Notes under the pieces: generated by a model
Told to the model about the DNA's origin: nothing
The model's input: the letters and a program-made list of their open reading frames with translations, nothing else
Database searches by the model: none
Part shown: piece by piece, positions 1 through 13,689 of the stretch
Position numbering within the stretch: position 1 is the first letter of the stretch
Layout: each line of letters begins with the position of its first letter
NCBI RefSeq assembly: GCF_000247815.1
Contig: NC_021673.1
Coordinates: forward strand, 51,840,138 to 51,904,137
From: Ficedula albicollis
Taxonomy: Eukaryota > Chordata > Aves > Passeriformes > Muscicapidae
DNA: 64,000 nucleotides
Direction of reading: 5' to 3'
Position numbers and translations under genes: made by a program

Positions 1-219
1 AGCAACCAGCTGCCCCCAGTCCCGTCCTTTCCCTGCCCCCCCAAAAAATTTCCTGCTACCTCCTCCCCCGGAGAGAAACTCCAAGAGAAAAAAAGAGTGT
101 AGTCAGATGCTACACTCCTGTCCCCCACCTTAGCCACTCTCTTGTTTTTCTTAAGTGCCCCTAAGTAACAGTAGTTAGTTTCCTAGCAACTTATAGGGAA
201 AAGTTCTATAGGTATAGAA

Positions 220-300
220 TTATATATATATATCATATATAACCACCAACAGCCTAATTTCACACACACACACACACAAAAAAAAATAAAAAATAAAAAA
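220..300. repeat. (TA)n and (CA)n microsatellites with A-rich tail
   Basis: A TA tract at 220-240 and a CA tract at 261-278 running into an A-rich stretch to about 300. Confidence 0.9.
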
Positions 301-618
301 GCCATGGCCCAACAAAAGATTGCCTCCTCTTTTATGTTTTCTTACAATAAGGCAGAGAGCCAAAGGTACCGTGTTTGAGCACTGCCTTCAGGCGCTACAG
401 CCCAGCTGTAAGGACATGGGCAGCTCTAGCCTAAAGTCTGCTGCAGCCAAAGTGACACTGCCTTTACTCTCTTTTTCAAAAGGCAATGCACCTGCCACAA
501 AAGAAAAAAATAATCCAACTAGTACAGATACAGATGTATGTTGCATATACAATAATGTGTACTTATTCATATTCTAGAAGCACATGGTGAGGGAAAATCA
601 ATCTTACCTTAGTTTCCA

Positions 619-691
619 CTGCACTGAGCCTGAGCGCTGTTGTTATCTGGTTTCTCTTGACTGCACTGAGCCTGAGCGCTGTTGTTATCTG
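619..691 (+). repeat. Short tandem duplication, unit 42 bp
   Basis: A 31-bp sequence beginning ctgcactgagcctgagcgct occurs at 619-649 and 661-691, separated by gtttctcttga. Confidence 0.95.
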
Positions 692-1190
692 TCAAGTGAT
701 GTCAGTGTTTGAAAGAGAAAAAATACCTTTGCAAGGAGGTGTGGAACTTTTTCCTTGCTTCTCTTTACAATACCTACAGTGTATATATGGAAATGCAGCA
801 TCAAAGTAGTAAGAGTGTTTTGTCAAGGTGTATTTTTAACTCAGTTCTTGGGTAAATGACATGAACTTTACTCTTATTTTTATATGCCTGCCAGAAACTC
901 TCTGAATGAATCTGTGAAGAAGTGTTCCCTAAGGTAGTGAGGATGCTTGCCAAGTTCTGAGTGCAATATCCACTGAAGATATTTTAAAAACACTTGGTAT
1001 TTTAATTTTTTTACTGAATTTCAAAGCACAGACATTTTCCCCTATTTTTATCCTAATATAATATTCCTACTATAAAAATTGCAGTTATTATAATTGTGGC
1101 ATTTACTATTAATTTTTCTAAGTCTTGTGAAAATGTCCATAAATATGTGGCTTTGTCATAATTTTCTGTCTAATAAGAAATAAAAGCAAC

Positions 1191-1298
1191 AAGTGAAATG
1201 AAAAAGAAGTAGAAGCAAAATTTAAAAGGAGAAAAACAAATGATAAGTGAAATGAAAAAGAAGTAGAAGCAAAAATTAAAAGGAGAAAAACAAATGAT
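1191..1298 (+). repeat. Tandem duplication, unit 54 bp
   Basis: Copies at 1191-1244 and 1245-1298 share aagtgaaatgaaaaagaagt and aggagaaaaacaaatgat, with one substitution. Confidence 0.95.
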
Positions 1299-2618
1299 AT
1301 ACTATATATATATAAAGATATGTAACATAATGACCACAGCTAAAAGTTGTCCTGTGTCCCCAAGTGTATGTATGTGTGTGTCCTGCCACTTTTCTTTTTT
1401 TTTTTTGTAGGAAAATTGGGTTATTTCTGTCGTTATTAAACTAAATTTTTATACAAGCTAATTGTTGCTTAAGACAATAATTTTGTAATGAGTGTATGAA
1501 ACAGTGAAGCTCTGTGCAGCTTTAACTAACTTGTTTTAGTTACCATATACACAGAAGAAACCACTAAAGCATTTGCAAATTTTATGAACTTAAATGAGGC
1601 CTCCAAATACACTACAAAATTATTTTCTTAAGAGTGTGTACAAATAGAATGATTTTTCAAAAAATTACCAATGTAAAGTTAATGATTTTTTGGCTGATGA
1701 TTTTCAAGCAAATATTCTTTCATTGATTCTTCAAATTTCAAAAATTATTTCATTTAAAAACTAAATGGGAACATTTTTAGATATGCTGGTTTTACTAAAG
1801 GTGGATAAATAAGAAAAGGAACATATTTATAGTGTACTATAGCTTATGCATTCTAACCAAGTTTGCAAAATAAGTCATACTGAACAATACATAGTAGTCT
1901 CCTCTAGTGGACTATTCCCACTGCCAGAGAGAACTAAGACTGTAACCCAACATAATCATCATCTCAGACGAAAACTATTCTTTTCACAATCTGTTCTGAT
2001 TTAGTGCTCCAGAAAGTCAATTACAATGCATGCTAAGAGATACAGACTATTTCAAGATGTCTATTTGAAGGGAAAAAAAAAAAGATTCACCATTAATAAA
2101 AATATTGTTTTGATGACTGTACATGTGTTTTTACACTTTGAAAAGTTTTCATATGTATAGCTTTATATGATTCATTTACGATTGTGAAAATTAAAATTCA
2201 GGCACCTTGCAACTATGAACTATACACAACAAAATATTCTCTATGATCTATTATTCTCTAGATATGGGACTTTAAAATAAATCTGGTAAAAATATATGTA
2301 TAATTCAAATATTCTAAAGAAAATCTGCTTTTTTTGTATTTTATCATGCTGATTTACAAGCCAGTAGCATTCCTTGCAATTATTAATACATTTAGTTCTG
2401 TTCTTCATATTGAAACCCATCATTTGACATTGGTTCACAATGGGAACATTAAGGTATATAATTAAACTCTAAAACCAGGTACAGCAAAGAACTTCATTTA
2501 CTTGAAACCAGCCAGCCTCTAGTAATGTTTTCACTGTTTATTAAAAAGGTAAATCACAAGAGCTCCAGGTCAATACAAAAAGACAGCTCTGACTCTTGCA
2601 CAGTTAATGGGCAAAACT

Positions 2619-2786
2619 GGTCTCAATCCTTATTACACTGCTGTGGACACTGCTGAAGGCTCAGGGAGGATTCCAGCTCAGTTTTTCCCAGTCTGGAAGC
2701 TAGGTCTCAATCCTTATTACACTGCTGTGGACAGTGCTGAAGGCTCAGGGAGAATTCCAGCTCAGTTTTTCCCAGTCTGGAAGCTT
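2619..2786 (+). repeat. Tandem duplication, unit 84 bp
   Basis: Copies at 2619-2702 and 2703-2786 contain ggtctcaatccttattacac and cagtttttcccagtctgg, with two substitutions. The length is a multiple of three, so an open frame passes through both, but it has no coding signature. Confidence 0.95.
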
Positions 2787-2829
2787 TCTCAAAGATAAAC
2801 AAGAAAAGAAAGAATTAATAACATAGATT

Positions 2830-3015
2830 AACACCTGGTGTTGATCACGGAACAGTGCGTCAGAGACGTGACAAGCGGTGTTGCTTTCTCTTGACCTATG
2901 AGTTATTGTTCTGCCTATTGTTCTACAATTCTGTCTGTAAATGTCGATGGATTTGTAATAAAGTGCTTCTTTTCTGCCTCGGAAGGAAGTCGTGTGTTGC
3001 TATATGATTCACCAT
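2830..3015 (+). mobile_element. Possible LTR-like fragment
   Basis: A short, relatively CpG-rich stretch (gatcacggaacagtgcgtc, gacaagcggtg) is followed by a polyadenylation-like aataaagtgcttcttttctg and then gtcgtgtgttgc. This arrangement resembles the R-U5 end of an endogenous retrovirus LTR. I cannot define the ends or a target duplication. The alternative is unrelated intron sequence. Confidence 0.3.
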
Positions 3016-3039
3016 TCCTAGTCTTAAAGCAACACACTA

Positions 3040-6000
3040 CTGAACTTACTCATTACTTAATAAAAAGAACTACAACAAAGAAAGAAGTTGTACCATGTCT
3101 TACAACATTTACACTCAATTTACTCAGTGAATAAATGATCTACAAAACGGACAAGACAATCTATTAAAACATTAAGGAAATGCATAACTAGCTGGAGCTT
3201 TGGTTTTAGTGTTTACAGCTACATGAAAACAGGAGGATACACACTTGACCTACAAAATACTGGTTTAGAAGTTCTCTTTGATTTCTTTTTTAGGTGATGC
3301 CACCCAATTCAATCATCTCCTGGTGTATAATATTTCTATGTCTTTTAACATCTGGGTACTCCCAAAACACCCATTACTCAAGACCAAATTCTTCTTTCTC
3401 AATCATGTTCTGTATCCTTTATTCACAAAATCACTCTCAAACACATATTCTTTACTTCTTCTAACCATGGAGCTTGTATTTCTAAATTGAACTCTCAAAG
3501 TGAGCTGCATAGACAACAATTAAGGAATATGGAGCATGGACTGTTTCAATCTCCTGCGCTCAGTTAAGTCTTATGCACTAAAAATCTCAAAAAAGTCATT
3601 CAGGCTTCTGCAGTTGACTCTCAAGAGCACAGAGTGCAAGACTGAGACAGAGCTGGCCATGAGACACTCACATTTATTATAGTGAGTAACCTCACTGTTA
3701 CCTAAGGGCAAAGAATGGATGTCACTAAACCCCGTTTCAAATAGATGTGTAGTCCTTTCTTACAACTGTAAGTCTGCTGCTAATTCCATCCAATTTGGTA
3801 TACAAATTCATTTTATAGAAACAGAAACTAGTGAGTTGCTACTTTCATCTACTTTATTTCAATTCAAAATGATGAGTAAATAAAGGAAAATCCTTTAGCA
3901 TAAATGATAGCTGAACAACTTCGAGCACTTCTGCAGTTCAGTTTCACTGTTCTATTTCCAAACTAATCAGAGATAAATATCTTGTGTTTCGCACAACATA
4001 TGAAAAGCAGACCACTGGAACTTGATTGTGGACAAATAATTCAAAATAAGTAATTCAGTAAAATATTTTTTCCTCTCCTGCCTAACATCCAACATGTCTA
4101 AGATCATGCATACCTCTACTGTACTCCTTACTCAATGAGGTCTTGCACATTGTGATGTAAGAAAGTGTTTGGATTCCAAACTTGTAAGCCATAAAATCTG
4201 AGTCCCAAATGCTGTCCTACATAAATCAAGTGTCAACATTCTGATGGCCAGATCCAGTGTTTTCTATCCTTTGTATTTATTTTAGTGTGTTCAATTTAAA
4301 AGCCCCACTCCTACTCAAGTTACAAGTCAAAGTTTTATTTTCAGATGATCTACATTCATTAGGTTCTGCCTTGGTTCAGTGAAAGTCTAATAATTTAATG
4401 TGTAAACAGCCTCCAGTGATTAAGGTGGTTCTGTAAAAAGGCATACAGTTACCAATTTAAAGTGAATGAGTGCTGTATTTGAATAACAATTAGCAAAAAT
4501 GTAGGGATTGATGGTACTGCATCAGCATGACTTGCAACACTGCTTACACTTTGGGAAAGAAAATCACAGAAGGACTCAATATACAGCAATATGAAATGCT
4601 TAACTTGCATTATATCACACATAAAAATTGAGCTACTTCCCTGAAAGGGAAAAAAACATTTTTGTTGCAAAAATGTTCTCCATGACAAGAAGTACATCAG
4701 GTAAGAGCACATAGTCACAAAATCATGAAGGTTCAAAGGGATTTCTAGATTTCACCCACTGCGACCCACATGCTCAGTTTATTTGTACATTTAATTCTGC
4801 CAGAAGCATTGACTCTCAGTTAACTGGATTTTCACCTTTTTTCCTTAACTGGACAAGGAAACAGAAGATTTGCTTTATCAGCAAGTGTTTTCCTAGTATT
4901 TTTCAGGCTGCACTTTCAAGGTCAGTGATATATGGTGTCCCTCCCTCCAGCCAGACGTGACTTATCTATAACTTCTAACAAGGTTTACAGTTCAAGACTT
5001 TCTGGTGTTGCAGAGCTTAAGACCTTCAAATTCCTCACTTGCCAGAACAGGCTCTCCAGCAGGAGTTTGCTTATGGTATCTCAGCTGTGTGACTGTCTGT
5101 TCTCTCCTAGGAGTTGTACCATGCATTTCAGGTATCCCTGCTCAAACAGTGAAGTTTTCTGCAAACAATTAAGTTTCCTGAACTTTGGATTATTCTCCAT
5201 CACTGAAAGCTAAAAAAATTCAGTAAGATGAGAGTTTCTTCCCTGGAAGACTGTAAGGGATCTGCTTACATCCAGTTAACACAGACTAACATGCAGCAGG
5301 TTCAATACTTAGAATCACAAAGTACATTGCTCCTATAATTTCAATTCTTCATCCATGACAACTGATTTACTTTTTCTGAACTAAGGGGTTAATTTCATTT
5401 AGGTTTACAAGCTCTGAAGTAAATATTGGTACTGGAATCTAAAACTATTGCTTCATTTCTTCAAACATTTTTCTAGTGTTTGTCTCTAAATTTACAGGCT
5501 CCTGACAGAGAAATAAAAGGAAAGTAAATGGCATTTTTGGTTAGTCAGTTTGAAATGTCTGGAATGCTTGAAATTTTATAAGGCTGCATTTCCAAGAAAA
5601 GAAATTTCACCAAAACTTGTCGAATTCTATTTTTTTTTCGAAAATAAAGGGAGTCTGAGTAAGAGCATACATACAACTTTTCTTTCAGATGGGAGAATTT
5701 TTCTTTTTGGGACAATTTATCTGTTATTGCATTTTTTTACAAATTATTTGAAAAAAACATTTTCTTTCGGTCTTCAAATTATGCAAGATTTTTTGAGACA
5801 ATGTAATTAATGAAATTATTTTTCAACAGTAATTTTCAAAAACTGATTCTTAAAAATAATTCAATCAGCTCTGTATGTCAGTGACTGTCACTTCAGCAAA
5901 TATGCATATTCACACAATGGATGAAATTTCACAGCCCCTACTCAGGCTATAATTGATTATGCTTAATTAAGAAAGGGAGGATAACACTCAAGATTGTTCC

Positions 6001-6300
6001 AGGTAGGTAAGAAATGCATTCAACTGTGCATGGGCAATTCACTCCAGTTCCTTAAGATGCTACTGTTCAATCATGAAGCAATGAATGCTACACGTGGGAA
6101 GGTGCTTGATTAAAACTTAGATGTGGAGAATTAAATTTTATTGCTTAAAACTGCCACATTCAATTTTTTAGCGTTCTTCCTTTATGATGGAACAAGGAAT
6201 TCAGAGAAATTTTCCCTACAGATTTGGGGGTGATGAATCTGGTGTTTGAAACTTATTGCTCACCCTTTATCCAGACAACACTGTGTAGAACAAATCAAAT
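3040..6300. other. Intronic sequence, nothing recognised
   Basis: AT-rich, with short chance frames only. No splice-bounded coding segment, RNA gene or clear transposon was seen on either strand. Confidence 0.6.
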
Positions 6301-6304
6301 AAGT

Positions 6305-6458
6305 AAAGCACGTAGCAGATGTGATCGTGGCTTACTACACTGGAATAGAACCTAATAGGTAATGTGATAGCCATGTCTTGCAAAGCACGTAGCAGATGTG
6401 CTCGTGGCTTACTACACTGGAATACAACCTAATAGGTAATGTGATAGCCATGTCTTGG
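6305..6458 (+). repeat. Tandem duplication, unit 77 bp
   Basis: Copies at 6305-6381 and 6382-6458 share aaagcacgtagcagatgtg and aatgtgatagccatgtcttg, with two substitutions. Confidence 0.95.
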
Positions 6459-7824
6459 ATTATATATATCCACACATAAATTTGGTTTGTAAAAGAAAAT
6501 AGTTTTCTTTTGGGTTTAACAAGTTATTGTTACAAGTCTGTGGGAGAAAAACGTTATATATATGGGAGAAGACTTTATCAAAACAGAAAAATTCTAACTA
6601 AGGTAATAAGGAATGGACACATAAGCTTTTGTGAACTCTTTCTGTCCATGTGGCGGCATCCTAAAACAAACAAAAAAAAATCAATGCCAATATAAATGCA
6701 GATACCATTGCCAGTATATTTTAAAATATGTCTTCAGTAGAAGAAATCCATGAACAGGTTATTAACCTGACAATTCATGTTTAGCTTGTGCATGCATTAG
6801 CTCGTTGTGCAGTCAGTGCTGTTTTTCCTCTTGTCCTAACATTTTCCCTAGTGAAAGTATTGAACCAGCAGCTCAAGTCACTTTCCAGACTCCTGACTTT
6901 CTAAAGATGTTCTATCAGAAACCATGTTTCCCTCACAAACACCAGTGAAGACTTAGACTTCCACCTATTTAACAAAAACAACTAACTCCTGTGCTATCTA
7001 TCAATTCTCTTTTAAGGAAAGAAAATCTTAACATACATTTCTCTTTTTCACCTTTGATGAGGCAAAGTAAATTCTGAAATAGTGGTTAGGGGGTCAGCAC
7101 ATAAGTACTTACAAAAATGTGTTTTTGATGTTCAAAAGCGTTAAGAACAATCTACTCTGTCAGAAGTCAATGTGAGAAAAATAAGCCATTTTGTGTAAAT
7201 ATCTAAAATTGTAGTCAGGTTCCTGTGTATTTACATCAATTTGAGAACTGCTGACTAATTAGTTATCTAATATTGTTTTAATAAGAAACACAATTCATTA
7301 CAAGGAGCCATCTTATGAATCAGTGGAGGACTCATGCATACTAAAAAATACCCCTCCTAGACTGTCTCCACTGCTTTCTTCTGCTTATGAAATTTTAGTC
7401 TTGAATAAACTCATTATTCACTATTTGACTGCAATAAGAAATTTTTGAAAATTACAAATTCTATTCACAAGCCACTAAGTATAAGTATTTGCTCAAAAAA
7501 TCATACCCTTAACTTCTACAGAAGTACTGAAATTATTTTTAACCTTTAATTTTCACTTGTAGATTACAGCCCATTCATTTCTGGGGGGTTTCATCAAAAT
7601 ATAAGAACTGCTAATTGAAAATTTAGCATCATCAAGGCAGTGTTGTAGGTACAAGAAATGCATAAAATATTTAATGTGTAGCAAGTGAAGATGAGCTATA
7701 ATTTATACATAATTACAAATAAGGAGAAAACAATTCCTTACTGATTAAAAATTCTGTTCTTCTTGCAACAAATGACTCACACTAGTTTTCCTAACAAAAC
7801 CAAAAAGCTACTTGCTCTGATGAA

Positions 7825-8114
7825 CAATACTTAAATGCATTTTTATACAATCTTCCTTTTAATTTTCATTCCCAAATCAAACAAGTAAACACAAAGAATG
7901 CCAACAAATGGTATATGTTGTATTCATGTACAATGAAAGTGCACTACTTAAATGCATTTTTATATAATCTTCCTTTTAATTTTCATTCCCAAATCAAACA
8001 ATACTTAAATGCATTTTTATACAATCTTCCTTTTAATTTTCATTCCCAAATCAAACAAGTAAACACAAAGAATGCCAACAAATGGTATATGTTGTATTCA
8101 TGTACAATGAAAGT
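7825..8114 (+). repeat. Complex local duplication (full, partial, full)
   Basis: A full unit is at 7825-7940, a truncated unit at 7941-7999 and a full unit at 8000-8114. All share acttaaatgcatttttata and ttttcattcccaaatcaaac. The middle copy differs by one base (tataatc against tacaatc). Confidence 0.92.
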
Positions 8115-8820
8115 TGTATGCAATGCTGTTAAGGTGTAGATGTGTTTGCATCTTGGTAAATATGGAATTATTCTGGTCCAACATTATTACTTTAGGTAAG
8201 TGTCTCTGTATTGGTAGTATCTTGAAACTGAGTAGACTGGTGCACATTAACAGGATTTAGAGAATGATTAAAAATAACACTCTTATAATTTCTAAACTTT
8301 GTTGAAAAGCGCCAATTCAGTGCCTTCTAGCAGATGTTATCTGTATAATAATGCTACATTTTTTTCTTTTTTTTCAACCTGTAGGGTTCTAGGCCAGGAT
8401 TGTGTTTCCTTCTCTGTTATTGTTCTTGCCTGAGCCACTGCATTAAATAACAGAAAGATTGTCCTTAGTGTTTTATAGGAGATGTATCTGGTTAGAAATC
8501 AAATCCCAAGGAGAGAAGACACCCAAACTAAATATCCTAAAACTGCTCAAGAAGTAGCCCTGAGTTTTTGGAAGAAGAGGAAAAATAAGTATATAAAACT
8601 GTTTATATTGATAGCTTTCATTTTGGAATAAAATATAGATATTCTTGTTTATTTTTTTGAAGAATGGTTGTAAACTCCCAGAGAAATCAGACACTACTCT
8701 TATTGTTGTATGAAGGCAATATTTCCCCTTCCAGACAACTGAGCTTCAGTGGAAAGTCAGGCTTACTTGCAACAAACAATAAACGCAAGGAGAATGAAAG
8801 GTAAAAGGTAAAATATATGC

Positions 8821-8890
8821 AGGCCTTTTTTTTTTTTTTTTATTTTCGGGGGGGGGGGGGGGAGGCCTTTTTTTTTTTTTTTTTAATTTC
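8821..8890. repeat. Composite homopolymer: T16, G15, T17
   Basis: aggcc plus a T run (8826-8841), a short attttc, fifteen G (8848-8862), then aggcc plus another T run (8868-8884) and aatttc. The G run sits exactly between two copies of the aggcc-T(n) unit, so it marks a duplication junction. Confidence 0.93.
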
Positions 8891-11800
8891 AGGATGCTTT
8901 AAGGATTTTGCATGATGTGTATGATAATGAGGAAGGAATTTTGCAGAGATAAAAATCCACTGACACACTGCCAGTCTAAGTTAATTAAAGAGTTTGCAAA
9001 TGACTGCTGTTGCTGCAGAACCTGAGATATCACATCATGTGAAACTCAAACAAAATTTTTTTCTGCTCAGCAATGCAGGCACCAAGCTCCTGTTGGGACA
9101 GTTCTGGGGAGTGAATCTTCTTCAAAGGATTATGCTTTCCATTTACTTTTGAAGTAAATAGAAGATTCAGAGCAATCTTCCATTTACTTCAAAAAGTAGG
9201 AAAGAAGACACTATAGAGAAATACCTGGGCCTTTAAGAGCTTTTCAATAGTCTTGGAACTCTATTTTACAATGCTAGAGTATCTCTCCATGACCTGGTGG
9301 CCTTTGGGAAAAAAATCTCTAGCCATATTGAAAACTATAAGCTTACAAGATCTTAAGCTCCCAGTTCCTATTGAATTTTAGTTCTTATTCTTTTTCTACT
9401 CCCCCCCAAAATTTCTTCACTGAATTTTCTCATATATTTAAGTAAATATATTTTCAGCATTTTATTTCTAAAGAAAGATGTAATAAGAATTAAAACAAGC
9501 AAAATCATGAACAATCAAAAAACCTCAATCTATATCCTTTCCATTAATTAATTTTAATAAGGATGGGTCCTTCTGGCAGTAACTTTTTGAGTCCTGAGAA
9601 TTGTTTTCTTCCGAAGGTCATTGATCCTTTAGGGCACTGCTGTGCAGGCAGATGTAATTAAAGCCAAGGGGAGATCAAATGGACTGTACACTCTCTTCAT
9701 TTAAAGGTTCTTAAACTGCTTTAGATGACCTTGTCTACACTGAAGAATTATTACAAGAAAATCCCATCACTACCAAAGCTATTTCAGCTTCGGTAGTATC
9801 AATATTGCTTTGAATTTTAGAGTAGATCACTCAGCAATAACAGTACTTTCAAGAACATCTGCTGATCTCCTATCATAATACCCATATTATGGCAAATTTT
9901 GGTTTTTTAGTGCAAAATAGCCTCATCATAAACAACAATTCTTAGTCTCCAACTCCTATGGCAAGTTTTATTCAGTCTTTATTAAGGAACAGCTCTGCAT
10001 TTCTTTTTACTAGATGAAATAAAGCACTTTTAATTTAAGTATGTATTTATAATTAAGATATTTAAGTATACTTTTACAGAGATACAACAAATATATTGTC
10101 TCATTTACGACAGCCAGTCTTGTCCAAATTATCTTTTCTGTCTTTTACAGGTTTTGCATACACTGATTCGGCAACAGATTTGAAGTTGGTTTCATACTGT
10201 AAGAGCTGCAAGATAAGTTAAATTTAAAATAAAGACAAGATTTCCCAGGTTCTTTTTGACCTCAGGGAGGGAAACAGATCTCTTTTTGCTTCTTCTAGAT
10301 GTGCCATACGTCTTCAGAGCATGCTGTACAGGTCAGTTCTTTAGTCTGTTTTTTGCTCAAGGGATGTGTGAAAGTGTGGTACTCAGCTTTTGAGTTAAGA
10401 TTTGCAATATTAGCTCCTCATTGCCTGAGCTACTAATGGCAAAAGTCTCACTGAACTTAATGGTAATTTCTCAGCTAGTGAATGTCCTTCATGTACAGAA
10501 AAACTTTCAGGCACAATCCTTTTTCATTGAACTTTAAGTGGTAAAATACAAAAGTGAAAAATTAGAACAATATAAAATAAACACACAACCTGAAAGAGAA
10601 GTTTAAATACCTTGAAATGAAAAGAAACCTATTTCTCTACCAAGCCCAGATCAGTTCTAATAGAAAGAAATATTTTACCTAAATGCCTAAATAAATAATT
10701 ACATAGCTCTCATCTCAGTTAAGACAACACCAAAGACAACCTTTTGATTCCTGCTATCTGATTCTTTGAGATGCTTTTCCTAAAAAAAAAAGGATGACAT
10801 TAGAATTTATCACATATGCTGAATATAAATCTGTCATAATCTCAGTTCAACTCATGGAGCAGTTGTAGATCACAAAGCATAGGTGGTGTTCAGGGCTTTT
10901 TTTTCCTTTTGTCCTTTTTTTCCCCTCACTGTCTACCAGCATAATGGGCCCTCTTGCCCTTTGTGTTATATTGCTGCTTTAGTTACTTTTCCTACTTCAT
11001 GCTGGGAAAGCTGCCTAATTAGGAAGACCAGAGTCAGCTTCTAGACTACAGCTGTTTAATACTGTTAGTTTATCTGTTAATTAATGTACTGCTCTTTGCA
11101 ATCTAATTAGATTTTTTACTGCGAAGATAAGTCAATGAAATTACAAAGAAGTGCAGGAGGAGAAGGATGGTGGGAGCCTCAGAAATATTTATTGCTAGGT
11201 TTACTTATGTGTGATTTTCATGCATTTGTTAGTGTCTCATCTTCTTCCACCCATGCTCACAACCTTATCAGGCTTTTGCCAAGAAGGATGTGGTTTATTT
11301 CCAGTAAATAATTCTAATTCCTGCCAGTGAGCTGCTTCTCTTCTCCATCTCTGTCTCTGCCATGTCCCTTCCTTTTCTTTCCCTGCTTCTTCCTCAATTT
11401 TACTAACAAGGCTATCTCTACTTACGTGTTTGCATTTCACAGTGAAGTGCCTTAAAGTTCACTTATAACTTTTGTGAGGTCATACAAAAATGACACTTCG
11501 AAGAGACACTTCAATGGGGTGCATGTACTCCCAAGAACTGAAGTGTGAGTCTTGCATTTCCTCACAACACTATGCAAATATGAAAAAGAAACATGAAAGA
11601 CACTGGCCAAATCAAGCTCCTCTTCTTCAGAGTTTAGCATTCCTTTTTCTGGTTGTCCTTTTACCAGTTGCCTCCCAGGGACCAGGAAAGTTGAAAGGCT
11701 GGTGTTTGTGGCAAATAAATTAAGATCTTACTGATCAGTGGTGCTCACAACTTTCAGGACTCACTAGGCAATTTGTCTGAAAGCAATTTATATTAACCTG

Positions 11801-12399
11801 GAAATTACTGAAAATTAATTTACTCTGACCAGCAGAATTTGTGCTGTATTAACCAGAAGATTCGAAGGACTCATCTGATCACATAATATATTTTCTATAT
11901 TTAGATAGTAAAAAAAAAGGTTTTATTTTAAACTGAAATAAACCTATTTGTACTATTTTTGAATAGTGCAAACAGCCATTTAATTAGTCTGATTCTTCTT
12001 GTAAGCTGTTGCATATATCACAAGCAACAATTTTGAACCTTTGTTAATATTCTTGTGCAAAAATTAGAATAACATTGAGAGGTTCCTTTTGACATCCAAA
12101 GCTACAAAATGTCTAAAACTTAGAGGTATCTTATTTTAGTCATTAAGAGTCATAAACCCTTTAAATATGACAAGCACAAAAATTAAACAGGATCAACAAA
12201 ATGCAGTGTTCTTGTAAGATCCTTTAAACAGTTTATATAAGTCTTTGAAATTTCTAAAGCATTTCATATGTCAGATTATACACTATCATGATGAGCTGGG
12301 AAAGGGGGCATTAGTACATCTTGACTAACTGGAAACTAAAGTGTTTCATGATACTTCTTTATTCTCCATCAGTCACAGCTGCTTTTCTTCTATCTTAAA
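8891..12399. other. Intronic sequence, nothing recognised apart from a small hairpin
   Basis: Unique-looking intron with short T and A runs. Apart from the inverted repeat at 9113-9168 no feature could be supported. Confidence 0.6.
9113..9168. repeat. Small nested inverted repeat
   Basis: gaatcttct (9113-9121) pairs with agaagattc (9160-9168), and atttactt (9141-9148) pairs with aagtaaat (9152-9159) around a 3-base loop. A partial third copy of the arm (aatcttccatttactt) follows at about 9173. It could be a tiny MITE remnant or chance. Confidence 0.5.
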
Positions 12400-13059
12400 C
12401 AGATTCCATTTCATGCAGAAAATAATAGTACTGAAGATTCTAGAACATGGTCTAAAATGCAATTTCATCATTGCAGTGAATCTTTATTACTAGTAGTATA
12501 AAAAGTACAAACACTTGTCAGGGGTGATTATTTATTATTTTAAGCATTTTCACAGAGTTGGCTAATGAATTAGATCAAAATTCTAATAGTCTGTTGGAAA
12601 AAAATGAGATGACAAGCAACTGACACCACTGTCTTGTTGGATTTTCAGTAGCTTTATTAAAATATTATAATAAATTCTATTTTTTTCTAAAAGTTATTTT
12701 TTCTCATTCCTGCCTACTAAGACAGCTTACAGATTCCATTTCATGCACAAAATAATAATACTGAAGATTCTAGAACATGGTCTAAAATGCAATTTCATCA
12801 TTGCAGTGAATCTTTATTACTAGTAGTATAAAAAGTACAAACACTTGTCATGGGTGATTATTTATTATTTTAAGCATTTTCACAGAGTTGGCTAATGAAT
12901 TAGATCAAATTTCTAATAGTCTGTTGGAAAAAAATGAGATGACAAGCAACTGGCACCACTGTCTTGTTGGATTTTCAATAGCTTTATTAAAATATTCTAA
13001 TAAATTCTATTTTTTCTAAAAGTTATTTTTTCTCATTCCTGCCTACTAAGACAGCTTTT
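12400..13059 (+). repeat. Tandem duplication, unit about 330 bp
   Basis: Copies at 12400-12729 and 12730-13059 both start cagattccatttcatgca and end near actaagacagctt. About six scattered substitutions and a 1-bp T-run change separate them. Confidence 0.95.
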
Positions 13060-13689
13060 ATTTTTGAAGCTGAGTATTTTTTAAATGACAGACTAAGTTC
13101 TGAAGCACAACTGTTTGATAAAAAGTCTTAAAAAGTTTAAGGCAAAATAATGGAAAATTATATAAAATGAAAGTAATCCCCATCCCTCTGTAAAATCCAG
13201 ACTATTATACCAAATATACTATCTGATTTTATAGAAACAAAGAAAAAAGATTTTTTTTTTTGTAATTACATATGGAACACTTTATTTTGAATTTTACCTC
13301 TGATGAAATGTGGGCTAGTAAAATCAGCTCTAACTCATCTGACATCTCATGTTCTGATTACAGAAACAAAAGTGCTTCTTGCATAATTGAAAATTATGCT
13401 TTACTGAGCATATTTTCTATCTTCATGGGTTGCATGTAACTTATTGTGGAAAAATATTTAAAACATAACACCAATACAAAAGATAAAAATGACTTTTCAA
13501 CATATCTGACATGTAAGGTTTCTGAAGCCCAGGAAAAAAATATTTTTATCTAGGTTGTTCTAATTAACAGTGGTCTGGGGAGAAACATATATTTTTATTC
13601 CTAATTTGAAGACCAGATTTTTAATAGTACTGCAAATCCTCAAGATCCAGAATGACAGCTTGAAAGATTTTCAGAATTATGAAGAGATA

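Noticed and set aside
2607..2798. Open frame through the 84-bp duplication as a tandem-repeat protein
   Set aside because: The frame stays open only because the unit length is divisible by three; there is no coding or splice support.
7825..8114. CRISPR-like repeat-spacer pattern
   Set aside because: Repeats are long, unequal and directly adjacent; the genome is a vertebrate.
10430..10490. Short resemblance to ancient amniote repeats (ctcactgaacttaatgg)
   Set aside because: Too short and diverged to support a family or boundaries.
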